From Hormoscilla sp. GM7CHS1pb (GTDB taxonomy: Bacteria; Cyanobacteriota; Cyanobacteriia; Cyanobacteriales; Desertifilaceae): DNA of 64,000 nucleotides. This document shows positions 8,985 to 18,258 of the stretch, in pieces; position 1 is the first letter of the stretch, and every line of letters starts with the position of its first letter. Below the pieces are notes generated by a model that saw only the letters and a list, made by a program, of their open reading frames with translations, was not told the DNA's origin and searched no databases. The DNA lies in contig JACONN010000005.1 of NCBI GenBank assembly GCA_014323675.1, positions 620,001-684,000 of the forward strand. Direction: 5' to 3'. Position numbers and translations under genes: made by a program.

Positions 8985-9219
8985 ACCGGTGGAAACATCA
9001 AAAGGAACCGGCGAAACCCTGAGATAATGAAAAGCCCTCACCCTAAAGGGCCTGGCTACATGAACAAAGCCAGGGGCTAGCCAGGGTAGTTGCAGGAAAA
9101 GTTTGCGTAGTGCTTGACAAGGGATAGGATATAGGTTTAGGAGCTCTGTTAGCGTCTCTGCTTGTTAGGGACGGGAATTAATAGAAACATCTCGATTGCT
9201 GATTTGATAGTCAACTGCA

Positions 9220-9882
9220 TTGACTACTAACCCCCAACCCCCAACCCCTAAGCGCTTCTCTTTGGGCGCGCAACCTATAAGTGCAGTCTTGGACGATCCT
9301 GTCACCAATGGGGGTTTAGATGGCGACCCGAACACAGACAAATACATCCTACAAGCTTGGATAGATGAAGAAGGAAAATGGCCCAACAATTCTAACCTTA
9401 CCCTTTACACGGCCAACTTCACAGCGTTACCAGGCTTTGAAGAGACGCAGATCAACTTTAGTGCCAACCCAGATCATCTGCCTGCAAATAGCAACTTTGT
9501 CCCCAGTTCAATTGCATTAACCTTGCGCACTCAACCGACACTGGACATTGATGGGAATGGAGCTATAGATGCGTTAACTGACGGCCTTGTAGCCATACGT
9601 TATCTCTTCGGGTTCAGGGGAGAAACTTTGACTGAAGATGTTGTAGGTGAAGGTGCCACTCGCAATACCGAGGAAATTGTTGCCTACTTGGATGAAGTGG
9701 GGGACATGATGTTAGATGTAGATGGCAATGGCACGGCGGGAGCGTTAACTGATGGTATTTTATTCATGCGCCATGCTCTCGGGTTTGAAGATCAGGCTTT
9801 AATCTCGGGTGCAGTAAGTCCAGATGCCACCCGTACTACTGCGGAGGCAATTAATGAGCACCTGCAATCTTTCAGCCTGTAA
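9220..9882 (+). CDS. Dockerin-like repeat protein, probably a 3' fragment of a secreted protein
   Basis: The 220-residue frame has an unrecognised N-terminal half that resembles the end of a CARDB/adhesin-type region (DPNTDKYILQAW, NSNLTLYTANFTALPGF). It is followed by two dockerin-like calcium-binding repeats (LDIDGNGAIDALTDGLVAIR and MLDVDGNGTAGALTDGILFM). No signal peptide is visible, and the first residues (MTTNPQPPTPK) come from a CCCCAACC-rich repeat, so the start is doubtful. It is probably the tail of a larger surface or secreted gene whose 5' end was lost. Confidence 0.5.
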   Translation: MTTNPQPPTPKRFSLGAQPISAVLDDPVTNGGLDGDPNTDKYILQAWIDEEGKWPNNSNLTLYTANFTALPGFEETQINFSANPDHLPANSNFVPSSIALTLRTQPTLDIDGNGAIDALTDGLVAIRYLFGFRGETLTEDVVGEGATRNTEEIVAYLDEVGDMMLDVDGNGTAGALTDGILFMRHALGFEDQALISGAVSPDATRTTAEAINEHLQSFSL

Positions 9883-9987
9883 AACCTTATTCCTCTCCTT
9901 CCCGGGCTCTACCTGGGAAGGCATTTGAGGATCTGCCTGACGAGAACATGTTATAGTAAAATTGTAAACCAAGTACCGAGTCGCCTT

Positions 9988-12411
9988 ATGAATCAACCAA
10001 CAACCAAAGTCGGGTTAACCACAAGCCAAGCTGACGCCGCCATGAACTCCGATGATGCACGGAAAAAATTTGGCGTTGATGGCACTGGCATTACCATAGG
10101 CGTACTCTCAGATAGTTACAATACTTCACGTACTGCCAGGACCAACGCATCAGACGATATTGCTAGCGGCGACTTACCAGCAGGAATTAAGGTCCTGAAA
10201 GATGGTATTAGTCCCAGTATCGATATTGATGAAGGGCGTGCCATGTTGCAACTGATCCACGACATTGCGCCTGGTGCTGACTTGGCTTTCCACACAGCTA
10301 GAGGCAGAAGCGGTCAAGAGGATTTTGCTAAAGGTATCCGCGCTCTGGCTGCTGCAGGTGCTGATGTAATTGTAGATGACGTCAGATACTTTACAGAACC
10401 GATGTTCCAAGATGGGTTTATCGCACAAGCGGTGGATGAAGTCGTTGCTAATGGCGTCGCCTACTTTTCCTCCGCTGGAAACGACGCTCGTCGGAGCTAT
10501 GAGAGTGCTTTTAATCCTAGCGGCATCACCGAAACTTTGTTCGGGAAAACCTATGAGTGGCACGACTTCGACCCTGGTGCTGGAACAGATATTCGCCAAG
10601 CGATTAGAGTGCCTGCTGGAGCTCTCTTTTCATTACAGTGGGATCAGCCATTTAACTCCGTTAGCGATGGTCGCGGTTCTGCTAGCGATCTTGATATCTT
10701 CGTGTATGATGCAAACAACGAGATCGTTAATAAAGGTAAAGGTACCGATTCCAATATAGGTGGAGATCCAATTGAAGCTTTCCCCTTTTCAAGCAGTGGG
10801 TCGTCCTTCAATATTCTCATTGGCAAGGCTATTGGCAAGGATAGCGGTCCCAACCCCGGACTAATGAAGTATGTGGCCAAGGGCGCCACCATTAACGAGT
10901 ACAATACTGATAGCCCAACCAGCTTCGGTCATTCTAACGCGGCTGGGGCTTCCTCTGTCGGAGCTGCTTATTATTTCAGGACACCAGAATATGGTGTCAA
11001 CCCACCTAGATTAAACTCATATTCCTCCCCAGGTGGTATAGACATTCTCTTCGATACAGCAGGTAACCGTTTGGCTACACCAGAAAGCCGCCAGAATGTT
11101 GATATTGTGGCTCCAGACGGGACAAACAACACCTTCTTTGGCGACGATATTCCTAACGATACAGATAGCTACCCGAACTTCTTCGGGACTTCGGCAGCGG
11201 CGCCCCATGCAGCAGCAGTAGCAGCCTTGATGCTAGAAGCTGCTGGCGGTCCGGATAGCTTGACTCCCAGCGAAATTTATTCCGCTATGGAGAAAACTGC
11301 CATTGATATGGGAACTTCCGGCTACGATGTCGATAGCGGCTATGGTTTGATTGATGCGAATGCGGCTGTTGCGGCTGTAATTCCTCCCACTATAGAATTT
11401 TCCCAAGCTACCTACTCTGTCGGCGAAGGGTGCATCCCACTTTCGCAAGGGCGAAGCATTCGGAGAGTCCATCTGTAAACTTATATCATAATTTGTCGCC
11501 CGAATGCTTCGCCCCTACAGCTATCTTTGCAAATCTGGGATGCACCCGTCGGCGAAGGCGATGGCACCACAAACGTTGTTACTCTTACTCGCAGCAGCAC
11601 CACACGTACTTCGGAAGTACAAGTTAGTATTACAGGTGGAACTGCAACAGGTGGAAGAGATTACAATAATAGTTCCTTCCCACTGAAAGTTGTTTTTAGT
11701 GCTGGTGAAAAGAGCAAAACTATTGAAGTTCCTATTTTTGAAGATACCATTTACGAACCAACAGCGGAAACCATTGATTTTAGCGTGACAACAGTCAGCA
11801 ATGCCAAGATTGGAACGCAGAGTACAACTACTTTTAATATCAATGATAACGACTCCCAATCAATAATTATCGGTCAGGATGATCAGGACGACCACCTCCG
11901 GGGGACGGCCGACGGGGAATATCTGGATGGCCTAGCAGGAAATGACAAGATAGAGGCGTTTGAAGGGGACGACACCCTCGTTGGTGGCCCAGGAAACGAT
12001 CGCCTCCACGGAGGACGTGGAAACGACTCTCTCGTGGGCGGAGAAGGGGACGATCGCCTCATTGGTGGCATCGGAGATGGGAAAGATACTCTTATAGGCG
12101 GAAATGGAGACGATCGCCTCAACGGAGGAAATGGAAACGATACTCTCGACGGAGGAGAGGGGAACGATGACCTCCGTGGAGGAAAGGGCGCCGATACTTT
12201 TATCCTAAGGCCGGGCGATGGCGAAGATACCATCCGAGACTTTGAAAATGGCATCGACTCCATCCGGGTAGAAAAAGGGAATTCCGCCAAGTTGCAGATC
12301 CTCTCTAAGGGCGGAAATACCTTGATTAAAGCTGGAGACGAAACCCAGGTTACTCTACTGGACATTGATTTGACCCTGAGTAATCTTGATGATTTCATTA
12401 ACTTCTCTTGA
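9988..12411 (+). pseudogene. Secreted S8/S53-like serine protease with Calx-beta and RTX repeats, split by a MITE
   Basis: From the ATG at 9988 the protease domain shows ITIGVLSDSYN, DIDEGRAMLQLIHDIAPGAD, FSSAGNDARRS and the catalytic serine in FGTSAAAPHAAAVAALM. After residue about 477 a Calx-beta domain starts (TYSVGEG). A 120-bp MITE plus a 9-bp target duplication then introduces a stop at 11476-11478. The frame resumes at 11557 with GDGTTNVVTLTRSSTTRT, completes Calx-beta and ends in RTX repeats (GGxGxDxLxG, about 12 visible) that bind calcium and direct type I secretion. Removing 129 bp restores 765 codons. No HGT histidine motif is seen; the DEG motif suggests a Glu-dependent S53-like triad. 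As it stands, only a protease lacking its secretion signal would be made. Confidence 0.85.
11428..11547. mobile_element. MITE (120 bp) with GGGTGCATCCCA terminal inverted repeats
   Basis: The element begins GGGTGCATCCCA and ends TGGGATGCACCC, and is flanked by the 9-bp direct repeat GTCGGCGAA (11419-11427 and 11548-11556). Inside it are inverted GGGCGAAGCATTCGG arms. It encodes nothing. Its insertion is 129 bp with the duplication, a multiple of three, so the host frame downstream is preserved but an internal TAA ends translation. Confidence 0.9.
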
Positions 12412-12576
12412 ACCGCCTGGAAATCCATTATACGCCAAAACACGGTTCCGGGCTCAATATTGCCGAAATTGAACTCGCTGCACTTACACGCCAGTGTCTT
12501 GACCGTCGTCTCTATATCTTGCATCATTCGAGGGCTAGAGGCAGAGCCTCTATCTTCCCGTTGAGGGTTTAGCCGC

Positions 12577-13770
12577 CTACTGAAGTTCTCCTGTTACCAA
12601 CCTCCTCAAAATCTCCGTCACTTCCGCTGCCATCCGGGCGTCTACCTCGATCGCCTCCCGATCGCCATTTCCCAATGCTTTAGCACAGCGCAGGGTCATC
12701 GCTACAGACCTGGGTTTTTCTTGGTAATGAAACTGAGTAAAGCAGGTATATGTTAACTCGGTCCGCTGTCGCCAGCCAGTGTAGCCAAAGCCAATTTTAG
12801 AGAGAATAACAGGCTTGGAGATACTATTTTGGATGCCTAATTTCTCAGTGGCTACGTCAAGGTAACGACCAGTATCTTTACCCAGGGCAAGAATAAATGG
12901 TTTCAAGTTATCCCAAGAACTTCCAGGTAGTTGCCCTGTCTGTGGCAGGTGCCCATGCCATCCTACCATGGAGATGATTCTCGTCAAGTCATAAGCTGTC
13001 ACCGAGTTTTCACCCTTTTCTGTTTCTGGTGCCGCAGTCAATAGCACCTCATCTGACTTAACCACTTCCGGGTTGGCAATAAACGGCGCTTCACCATACA
13101 TCCCCCGAAATATACTGTGGGGCGTGCCAGTAATTCCCTTCAGCCATGCTTCTAAATCAGCAAAGGTTTGGAAACGCTTAAACATGGCTGCTAGAGAATT
13201 AGAACTACCGATCTTTTCTGCATAGGTAACAACGTCTTCCATCAGTTCCGATATGCCAAAGCTTTTGTCATCACCCCTGATTTCACAACCATTGATATCT
13301 GTCTTGAGGGAACAGATGACATTCAGAATGGGAATAATTTTGGTCGTACTCCAAAACTCACCTCTAGATAGGGCTTCTCTTCCCAACCAACGGGCTTTGA
13401 ATGGTCCTCCTTCCGCACCGCCAATGCAAATACAGGCTTGCTTGATGTCGGGATGGAGAAATTCTAGTGCCTGTTCGTCAATTGCGGGCAACTCCCCTAC
13501 CTGGGGATAGGAGGGAACTCCCCCGAGCGCCAATTTGGGCTGTTCGGTTAAATAGTCTGGGTAATTCTCCACCTGACTGTGATAGGGCGAGTTGTTAATC
13601 CCTTTGTCCAGAAAAGCTAGTCGATCGCTGTTGAAGCCTGCTTCTGAGTCTAGAAACTGATTGTAGACCAGATGACGATCTTGGGCTATTGTCAGAGAGA
13701 CTGTTTCGCTGACAAAATTGGCAAAGTTAGTAATCAGCTCAGTTATCGATTCTACTGTCAATTCATTCAT
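12577..13770 (-). CDS. Beta-lactamase-like serine hydrolase (predicted)
   Basis: The 397-residue protein has an SxxK motif in GEFWSTTKIIPILNVI (about residue 146), an SSNSLAAMFKRF segment that could be the SxN element, and SKIGFGYTGWRQRTEL, which resembles the KTG-type strand. These suggest the penicillin-binding/class A beta-lactamase fold. No signal peptide is apparent, which is unusual for a cell-wall enzyme. The start ATG at 13770 follows AGAAAGAAAAATG. The gene stands alone, flanked by repeats. I am moderately sure of the fold and cannot name a substrate. Confidence 0.55.
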   Translation of the reverse strand: MNELTVESITELITNFANFVSETVSLTIAQDRHLVYNQFLDSEAGFNSDRLAFLDKGINNSPYHSQVENYPDYLTEQPKLALGGVPSYPQVGELPAIDEQALEFLHPDIKQACICIGGAEGGPFKARWLGREALSRGEFWSTTKIIPILNVICSLKTDINGCEIRGDDKSFGISELMEDVVTYAEKIGSSNSLAAMFKRFQTFADLEAWLKGITGTPHSIFRGMYGEAPFIANPEVVKSDEVLLTAAPETEKGENSVTAYDLTRIISMVGWHGHLPQTGQLPGSSWDNLKPFILALGKDTGRYLDVATEKLGIQNSISKPVILSKIGFGYTGWRQRTELTYTCFTQFHYQEKPRSVAMTLRCAKALGNGDREAIEVDARMAAEVTEILRRLVTGELQ

Positions 13771-13807
13771 TTTTCTTTCTTTTTTAGATATAAAGCATCC
13801 CCGGTCA

Positions 13808-14160
13808 TTACAAAAACCACAAACACCGAGCGCGCTGCATGTCTGACGGCAGCAGGTCTTTTAAGACACGCGACGCTGCCCGATCGGCATAATAGGTGGT
13901 AATGGGTAAGCGGACAGTCTGAGTCGTGCCCACTTGCATCAGATACATTTGACCTTCCATCCCATCCGTAGTTACCCTCTCTTTGGAATAAATACGTTGG
14001 CGCTTGCGATCGACTTTCGGAGGATGTTTTGCGCTCTGAAAAGCATTATACAGGGCAAAGTTGCACTTGCTGCATTTAGTCCGACGCGATAGCGGGTGTA
14101 AGGTACTGAGACGATCGGATCTTGACTGACAAAGCTCAATTCTCGTATTGGCATCGGCAT
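13808..14160 (-). pseudogene. Possible frameshifted small gene of unknown function
   Basis: From an ATG at 14160 (preceded by AAAGGAG) the frame reads MPMPIRELSFVSQDPIVSVP and is open to 13972. Another minus frame is open over the same stretch and on to a TAA at 13808, reading KHPPKVDRKRQRIYSKER and MYLMQVGTTQTVRLPITTYY. The second part looks protein-like, and a single frameshift could join them. I do not recognise the family. Both frames are short, so this may be spurious. Confidence 0.3.
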
Positions 14161-14588
14161 TGACTCCTTTGACTTGACTTAGTCTATCATAATCTTAATT
14201 CATGACTGCTTTTTTGTAGCCCCTGCTACCGTTTTTGACTGGCGATCGGACCTGAAGCCCCTCGGTCAGTCACTCTTCAATGCTACTATATAAATTATAT
14301 AGGGAGCATCTCACTTTTGCCTTTTTGCATTAAGCTATACTAATTGCGAATGAAAAATAGCGAATGGAAAATAACCCAATTTTCAATTCTCGATTCGAAA
14401 TTTGCCTGAGATGCACCCGCCGTATTATTAGGTTAACAGAGGCAGATGCCAGGGAAGAGTAGATGGCACGACCGGCGGAAGATGCGATCGCAGCCAGACG
14501 GAATTGTCCGAAATGCACGGAGTAAAAGGTAAATTGTATCGGCAACTTTCAAAACAGAAAAAATATCAAAAAAAAAATTGAGCAACAC
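14161..14588. other. Intergenic region with scrambled fragments of the following TA module
   Basis: No gene is supported. GTTAACAGAGGCAGATGCC (about 14432-14450) also occurs inside the PIN gene at about 15838, and AGATGGCACGACCGGCG at 14461-14477 recurs at 16101-16117. These look like remains of another copy of the XRE/PIN module or of its flanks. Confidence 0.5.
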
Positions 14589-14618
14589 TTGACAGTCGGC
14601 AATCAAATGGGTTAGGAT
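14589..14618 (+). promoter_or_regulatory. Predicted sigma-70 promoter of the XRE/PIN module
   Basis: TTGACA at 14589-14594 and TAGGAT at 14613-14618 are separated by 18 bp, upstream of the XRE gene. About 40 bp around it recurs at 15961-16005, after the PIN gene, with the same boxes. Confidence 0.5.
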
Positions 14619-14771
14619 AACAAAAGACTGGGAATTGACACCAAAACCCCGGTCAAGCCGATTATTTTGTATTGGTCCGTAACATATTTACTGCCGGGAA
14701 GGGATAGCCAAAAGTTGTCAAAGTTAGAAAAAAAGATCGCAGATGAGTTGACTTATCGAAGGTCGGGAGAA

Positions 14772-15377
14772 ATGGACTACGCAGAACTAGGTCACCGCAT
14801 TCGTCAAGCAAGAGAGGAAGCTACCTTGTCTCAAGATGTTGTAGCACAGCATCTGGGACTAACTCCTTCGGCTGTGTCCTTGATTGAAAGCGGCAAACGG
14901 AAGGTCGATAGTCTAGAGCTGCGTTCTTTTTCCCAGTTAGTTGGCAAAAGCGTTGCATTCTTCCTGGATGACGAAACAGCTAGGTTTAAAGATCAGCCGA
15001 TGGATGACGACGATCCAACTCATATTCTTTTCAGTGCCAACTTCAGTGCCAACGAGGTTGTAGATATTGCACAGGATCGTCCTCAAATCGAATGGTTCTG
15101 GAAAGCAGAAGTGACAGATATTCCGCTTGAAATTAGCAAGTTTCCTGTGGAGTATGAAGTGATAGATATTCCGCTTGAAATTAGCAAGTTTCCTGTGGAG
15201 TATGTGGACATGGCATTTGAAGAATACAGTCTGGGATACATTAGTCTGGGGAAATTGGCAGAATTGTTAGATGTACCGATCGAGGAAGCAAAAGCGCAGT
15301 TAGAGAAACGTAATGCGCCAGTCGATCTGGGTGTGAGTAGTAAGGATGAGCTATTAAGTGACATCGAGAACGCCTGA
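14772..15377 (+). CDS. XRE-family antitoxin with UPF0175-like C-terminus
   Basis: I start at the ATG at 14772 because GGGAG precedes it and the HTH domain begins directly (MDYAELGHRIRQAREEATLS). The XRE helix-turn-helix covers residues about 4-60 (QDVVAQHLGLTPSAVSLIES). The middle contains a 16-residue tandem duplication, EVTDIPLEISKFPVEY then EVIDIPLEISKFPVEY, from a 48-bp DNA repeat. The C-terminus (SLGKLAELLDVPIEEAKAQL) resembles UPF0175 proteins. It overlaps the PIN gene by 20 bp. It should bind its own promoter and neutralise the PIN toxin; the duplication lies in the linker likely to contact the toxin. Confidence 0.75.
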   Translation: MDYAELGHRIRQAREEATLSQDVVAQHLGLTPSAVSLIESGKRKVDSLELRSFSQLVGKSVAFFLDDETARFKDQPMDDDDPTHILFSANFSANEVVDIAQDRPQIEWFWKAEVTDIPLEISKFPVEYEVIDIPLEISKFPVEYVDMAFEEYSLGYISLGKLAELLDVPIEEAKAQLEKRNAPVDLGVSSKDELLSDIENA

Positions 15378-15954
15378 ACCTGAATATTCGCAGATCGTAT
15401 TTGATAATACTGTCTTGAGTAACTTTGCCCTGACACAGTCTTTTGATGTGTTACAGAAGTTTTACGAAGGTAGAGCCTTTATTTGTCAAGCGGTGTTGCT
15501 CGAAATCCAGGCAGGGATAGAAAGTGGTTGGAAATATCCTCAACTTCGTAGTAGAACTCGGCTACAGGCAGTTAATCAGGCAATTGAACGGGGTTGGCTA
15601 CAGTTTCCGAACAATAATGTAGATCCTAGCGATGAAGTTTTAGAACTGAGACTGGCTTGGGAATACGGTCAGGGATTTGGAGAGGGAGAAGCGGAGGCAA
15701 TGGCGATCGCCCGCACTCGTGGCTGGATACTGGCAACGGATGATGGGAAAGCCCGAAGGTTTTGTCAAGAAAATGGCATCCGTCTTACTGGCAGTCTTGG
15801 CATTTTGATTAAAGCGACCCAGCAAGAAATTGTTACGTTAACAGAGGCAGATGCCCTCCATGCTAGAATGATTGATGAGGGTTATCGCTCTCCTCTGGAT
15901 TACGATCGCGGCATTTCTAACTATTTGAACCGACGGGATGAAAATAATTTTTGA
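15358..15954 (+). CDS. PIN-domain (DUF3368-like) toxin
   Basis: The 198-residue protein has PIN-type acidic residues in QIVFDNTVLSNFAL, FGEGEAEAMAIAR and ILATDDGKARRF, followed by GSLGILI, as in DUF3368 PIN ribonucleases. It begins with a GTG at 15358 within the upstream antitoxin gene, giving a 20-bp overlap and implying coupled translation. The product is predicted to cleave RNA unless bound by the antitoxin. The frame is intact. Confidence 0.8.
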   Translation: MTSRTPEPEYSQIVFDNTVLSNFALTQSFDVLQKFYEGRAFICQAVLLEIQAGIESGWKYPQLRSRTRLQAVNQAIERGWLQFPNNNVDPSDEVLELRLAWEYGQGFGEGEAEAMAIARTRGWILATDDGKARRFCQENGIRLTGSLGILIKATQQEIVTLTEADALHARMIDEGYRSPLDYDRGISNYLNRRDENNF

Positions 15955-15963
15955 TTGCATAAC

Positions 15964-15993
15964 TTGACAGTCGGCAGTCCAATGGCTTAGGAT
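15964..15993 (+). promoter_or_regulatory. Second copy of the TA-module promoter
   Basis: TTGACA (15964-15969), 18 bp, TAGGAT (15988-15993), followed by AACAAAAGACT as in the copy at 14589. No intact gene starts nearby; the next is MntA at 16291, with about 300 bp of repeat-derived sequence between. It may be the relic of a tandem duplication. Confidence 0.4.
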
Positions 15994-16290
15994 AACAAAA
16001 GACTTCAGACTCGGTGCTAGTTAAAGTTTACCGAGGAACAGGTGCGATCGCGGCCAGAGATGGAAGAAGCGATCGCCCCTTGGTGGTCGAAAAAGTTGGT
16101 AGATGGCACGACCGGCGATCTTTCTCGGGTGCTAAGAGGAGCATTCGTAATACTTGAGTCTGGAACTGGAAGGAAGGCAAGTCAGTGCTATGAGCAGCTA
16201 TACTTGGTGTAGAAATGGGAATCGAAAAATTGATGTCAAAATGGGGGATATTTTTGGTAAAGATAGGATGACGATCGTGGAGGTGACAGT

Positions 16291-16596
16291 ATGACGACCG
16301 AAGTGCTCGATCGCAGCAAAGTTTTAGAAGTCCTGCGCCAGATAAAACCGAGCTTACAAGAAAAATATGGGGTTACTAGATTAGGAATTTTTGGCTCCGT
16401 TGCTAGAGATGAAGCCACAGAAACCAGCGATGTAGATGTAGTTATGGAAATGGAACAACCCAACCTTTTTATGAGGGTTCATATTAAAGAAGAACTAGAA
16501 GAAGCTCTGGATAAACCGGTAGATGTAATTCGCTATCGAGAACGCATGAATACGTTCTTAAAACGCCAAATAGATCTGGAGGCTGTGTATGTCTGA
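16291..16596 (+). CDS. mntA: MntA-type nucleotidyltransferase antitoxin, copy 1
   Basis: The 101-residue protein carries the minimal nucleotidyltransferase motif GIFGSVARDEATETSDVDVV, with the metal-binding DVD, and ends in the family-typical PVDVIRYRERMNTFLKRQ. MntA antitoxins inactivate the HEPN toxin HepT by AMPylating a tyrosine beside its active site. A GGAGG ribosome site precedes the ATG. It overlaps hepT by 8 bp. Upstream sequence, including ATGACGATCGTGGAGGT, is repeated before copy 2. Confidence 0.9.
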   Translation: MTTEVLDRSKVLEVLRQIKPSLQEKYGVTRLGIFGSVARDEATETSDVDVVMEMEQPNLFMRVHIKEELEEALDKPVDVIRYRERMNTFLKRQIDLEAVYV

Positions 16597-16975
16597 TAAA
16601 GCTGTAATTTATGAAAAGCTGATTCAGATTGATGAAGCACTGCAACGAATCAAACGGAGATTTTCAGGGATTAACTCACCTGATGACTTTCTGGATAGCG
16701 ATCGGGGATTGGATATGCTTGATGCGATCGGGATGATGCTGATTGCGATCGGAGAAAACTTAAAAAAAGTTGATAGCAATACCCAGGGGGCGCTCTTGCA
16801 GCGCTACGGATCTATCGACTGGAAAGGAGCTAAAGGGGTGAGAGATATCCTTTCACACCATTATTTCGATCTCGACGCAGCAGAAATATTTGATATTTGC
16901 CAGAAGGATATTCCAGCCCTTGCATCAGTTATAAAAGTGATGATAGAGGAATACAAAGATGGCACTACACCCTGA
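16589..16975 (+). CDS. hepT: HepT-type HEPN ribonuclease toxin, copy 1
   Basis: The 128-residue protein is a DUF86/HEPN protein. The catalytic Rx4H motif and target tyrosine are seen in GVRDILSHHYFDLDAAEIF near residue 90. HepT is an RNase that is kept inactive by MntA-dependent AMPylation of the tyrosine in the HxY segment. It is coupled to mntA by an 8-bp overlap. The frame is intact, so copy 1 appears to be a complete module. Confidence 0.9.
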   Translation: MSDKAVIYEKLIQIDEALQRIKRRFSGINSPDDFLDSDRGLDMLDAIGMMLIAIGENLKKVDSNTQGALLQRYGSIDWKGAKGVRDILSHHYFDLDAAEIFDICQKDIPALASVIKVMIEEYKDGTTP

Positions 16976-17039
16976 TTTACACCATTCTAGTGGTGAATAT
17001 TTTTGGTAACGATACAATGACGATCGTGGAGGTAACAGT

Positions 17040-17363
17040 ATGACGACCCAGGACTCAAAAAGCCAAGAGGTTATCCCTCAAGACCAGTTACAGAAACTTC
17101 TGCGGGAATTTAAGGAGCAACGGGGGGCAGATTTTAATTTGACGGCCCTAGGTTACTTTGGGTCTTATGCCCGTGGAGAAGCCCGTCCCGACAGCGATAT
17201 TGATATTGTGTTTGAAACCGATCGCCCGAACTTGTTGATAACATCAGAGATGCGACTAGATTTGGTCGAACTTCTCAACCGACCCGTTGACGTGATTCGC
17301 TATCGCGAACGCATAAATACTCGTTTTAAGGCCCGCCTGGAGAAAGAAGCTATCTATGTATGA
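17040..17363 (+). CDS. mntA: MntA-type nucleotidyltransferase antitoxin, copy 2
   Basis: The 107-residue protein has GYFGSYARGEARPDSDIDIV and ends in RPVDVIRYRERINTRFKARL, paralogous to copy 1. The 50 bp before its start nearly repeat those before copy 1, so the module was duplicated with its promoter and ribosome site. The partner toxin is broken, so this antitoxin may now act on HepT copy 1 or be redundant. Confidence 0.88.
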   Translation: MTTQDSKSQEVIPQDQLQKLLREFKEQRGADFNLTALGYFGSYARGEARPDSDIDIVFETDRPNLLITSEMRLDLVELLNRPVDVIRYRERINTRFKARLEKEAIYV

Positions 17364-17946
17364 AAATGATGTTTTGTTGGAATGATTGATCCAAATACTC
17401 GAAGCCCTCGAACGAATTCCAGAGCGCTTTGAAAGTATCTCTGTACCACAGGATTTTTGTGACACCAAGGCGGGACGCGAACATCTTGATTCTATCTGTG
17501 ACGAGCAATTCGATATCGCTACAGATATCTTTCTGGAGGCAGTATCTATAGACGATGTCCAGACTCCTCTAGCACCAGGGGAAAGTTATACTATTACCGA
17601 GGCAGTTACCATCCCCTCAACAGCAGCAGATAGTCAATTTCTGCTGTTCGTGACCGATGAGAACAATGATGAATTAGAGACTTCTAAGAGTAATAATGTA
17701 TTTGCCGAAGCGGTGCAGTTCCCGACAGGGTTGATCGTTAACCTGGATGTCGATAATAATGGCCAAACAGATGCCCTGACTGATGGCTCCCTGATTAGGC
17801 GTTATCTGTTCGAACATTTAGCTTGGGACAACCAGAGTGGAGAAGCTGGAGAGTTAGACTCAGAGTACTTATATACTCTGGACGGTCAGTCTCTACGGAC
17901 CTGTGAACTACGATGTCTAGGGTGCGGTCAAAACCCGTCGATCTAA
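17356..17946 (+). pseudogene. HepT copy 2 remnant joined to a CARDB/dockerin fragment
   Basis: The HepT start (ATG at 17356, overlapping mntA by 8 bp as in copy 1) reads MYENDVLLE and hits a TGA at 17383. The frame then continues LIQILEALERIPERFESISV to about residue 48 (AGREHLDSIC). The catalytic HEPN half is absent. At about 17505 the sequence becomes APGESYTITEAVTI and NNDELETSKSNNVFAEAVQF, a CARDB-like domain end, and then NLDVDNNGQTDALTDGSLIR, a dockerin-like repeat. This is a junction of two unrelated gene fragments in one frame. Confidence 0.7.
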
Positions 17947-17975
17947 TATGGGCCCTCCCAGCTGTCGTATACCCC

Positions 17976-18085
17976 TGTAGGGGCGAAGCATTCTGCCGCA
18001 AATTATGACATCTCTTTACAGATGTCCTGTTCTCAGGCAACGCACCCCGCGTCCGGTATACCAACTGTTTTTGACCACACCCCCG
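17976..18085. repeat. Dispersed repeat, copy 1 (about 110 bp)
   Basis: The block GTAGGGGCGAAGCATTCTGC, GACATC, AGATGTCCT, CTCAGGCAACGC and ACCAACTGTTTTTGACCACA recurs in the same order at about 19366-19485. It has no coding content. Confidence 0.6.
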
Positions 18086-18221
18086 GCAAACCAGGTTGGC
18101 CGCTGACGGCGGACGAGCAAAAGCATCTCGCCGAATTTTCTCGCGTCTATTGCTTGCCAGAAGTGATGCCGGAATATCGGGCGATCGCCCAAGTAGGTTT
18201 ACCTTATCGAAATTCCATAGG

Positions 18222-18258
18222 AAAAAGCCCGGTTTCGGATCCGAAACCGGGCTTTTTT
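18222..18258. terminator. Perfect 36-bp palindrome with flanking A and T runs (bidirectional terminator-like)
   Basis: The sequence is symmetric about GGATCC, with GCCCGGTTTC arms flanked by A5 and T6. It would form an intrinsic terminator in either direction. It belongs to the same GAAACCGGG family seen at other sites in the window. No intact gene ends nearby. Confidence 0.55.

Noticed and set aside
11883..12527. 214-residue minus-strand ORF opposite the RTX region, rich in RSSPFPP
   Set aside because: Antisense shadow of the GGxGxDxLxG repeats on the plus strand.
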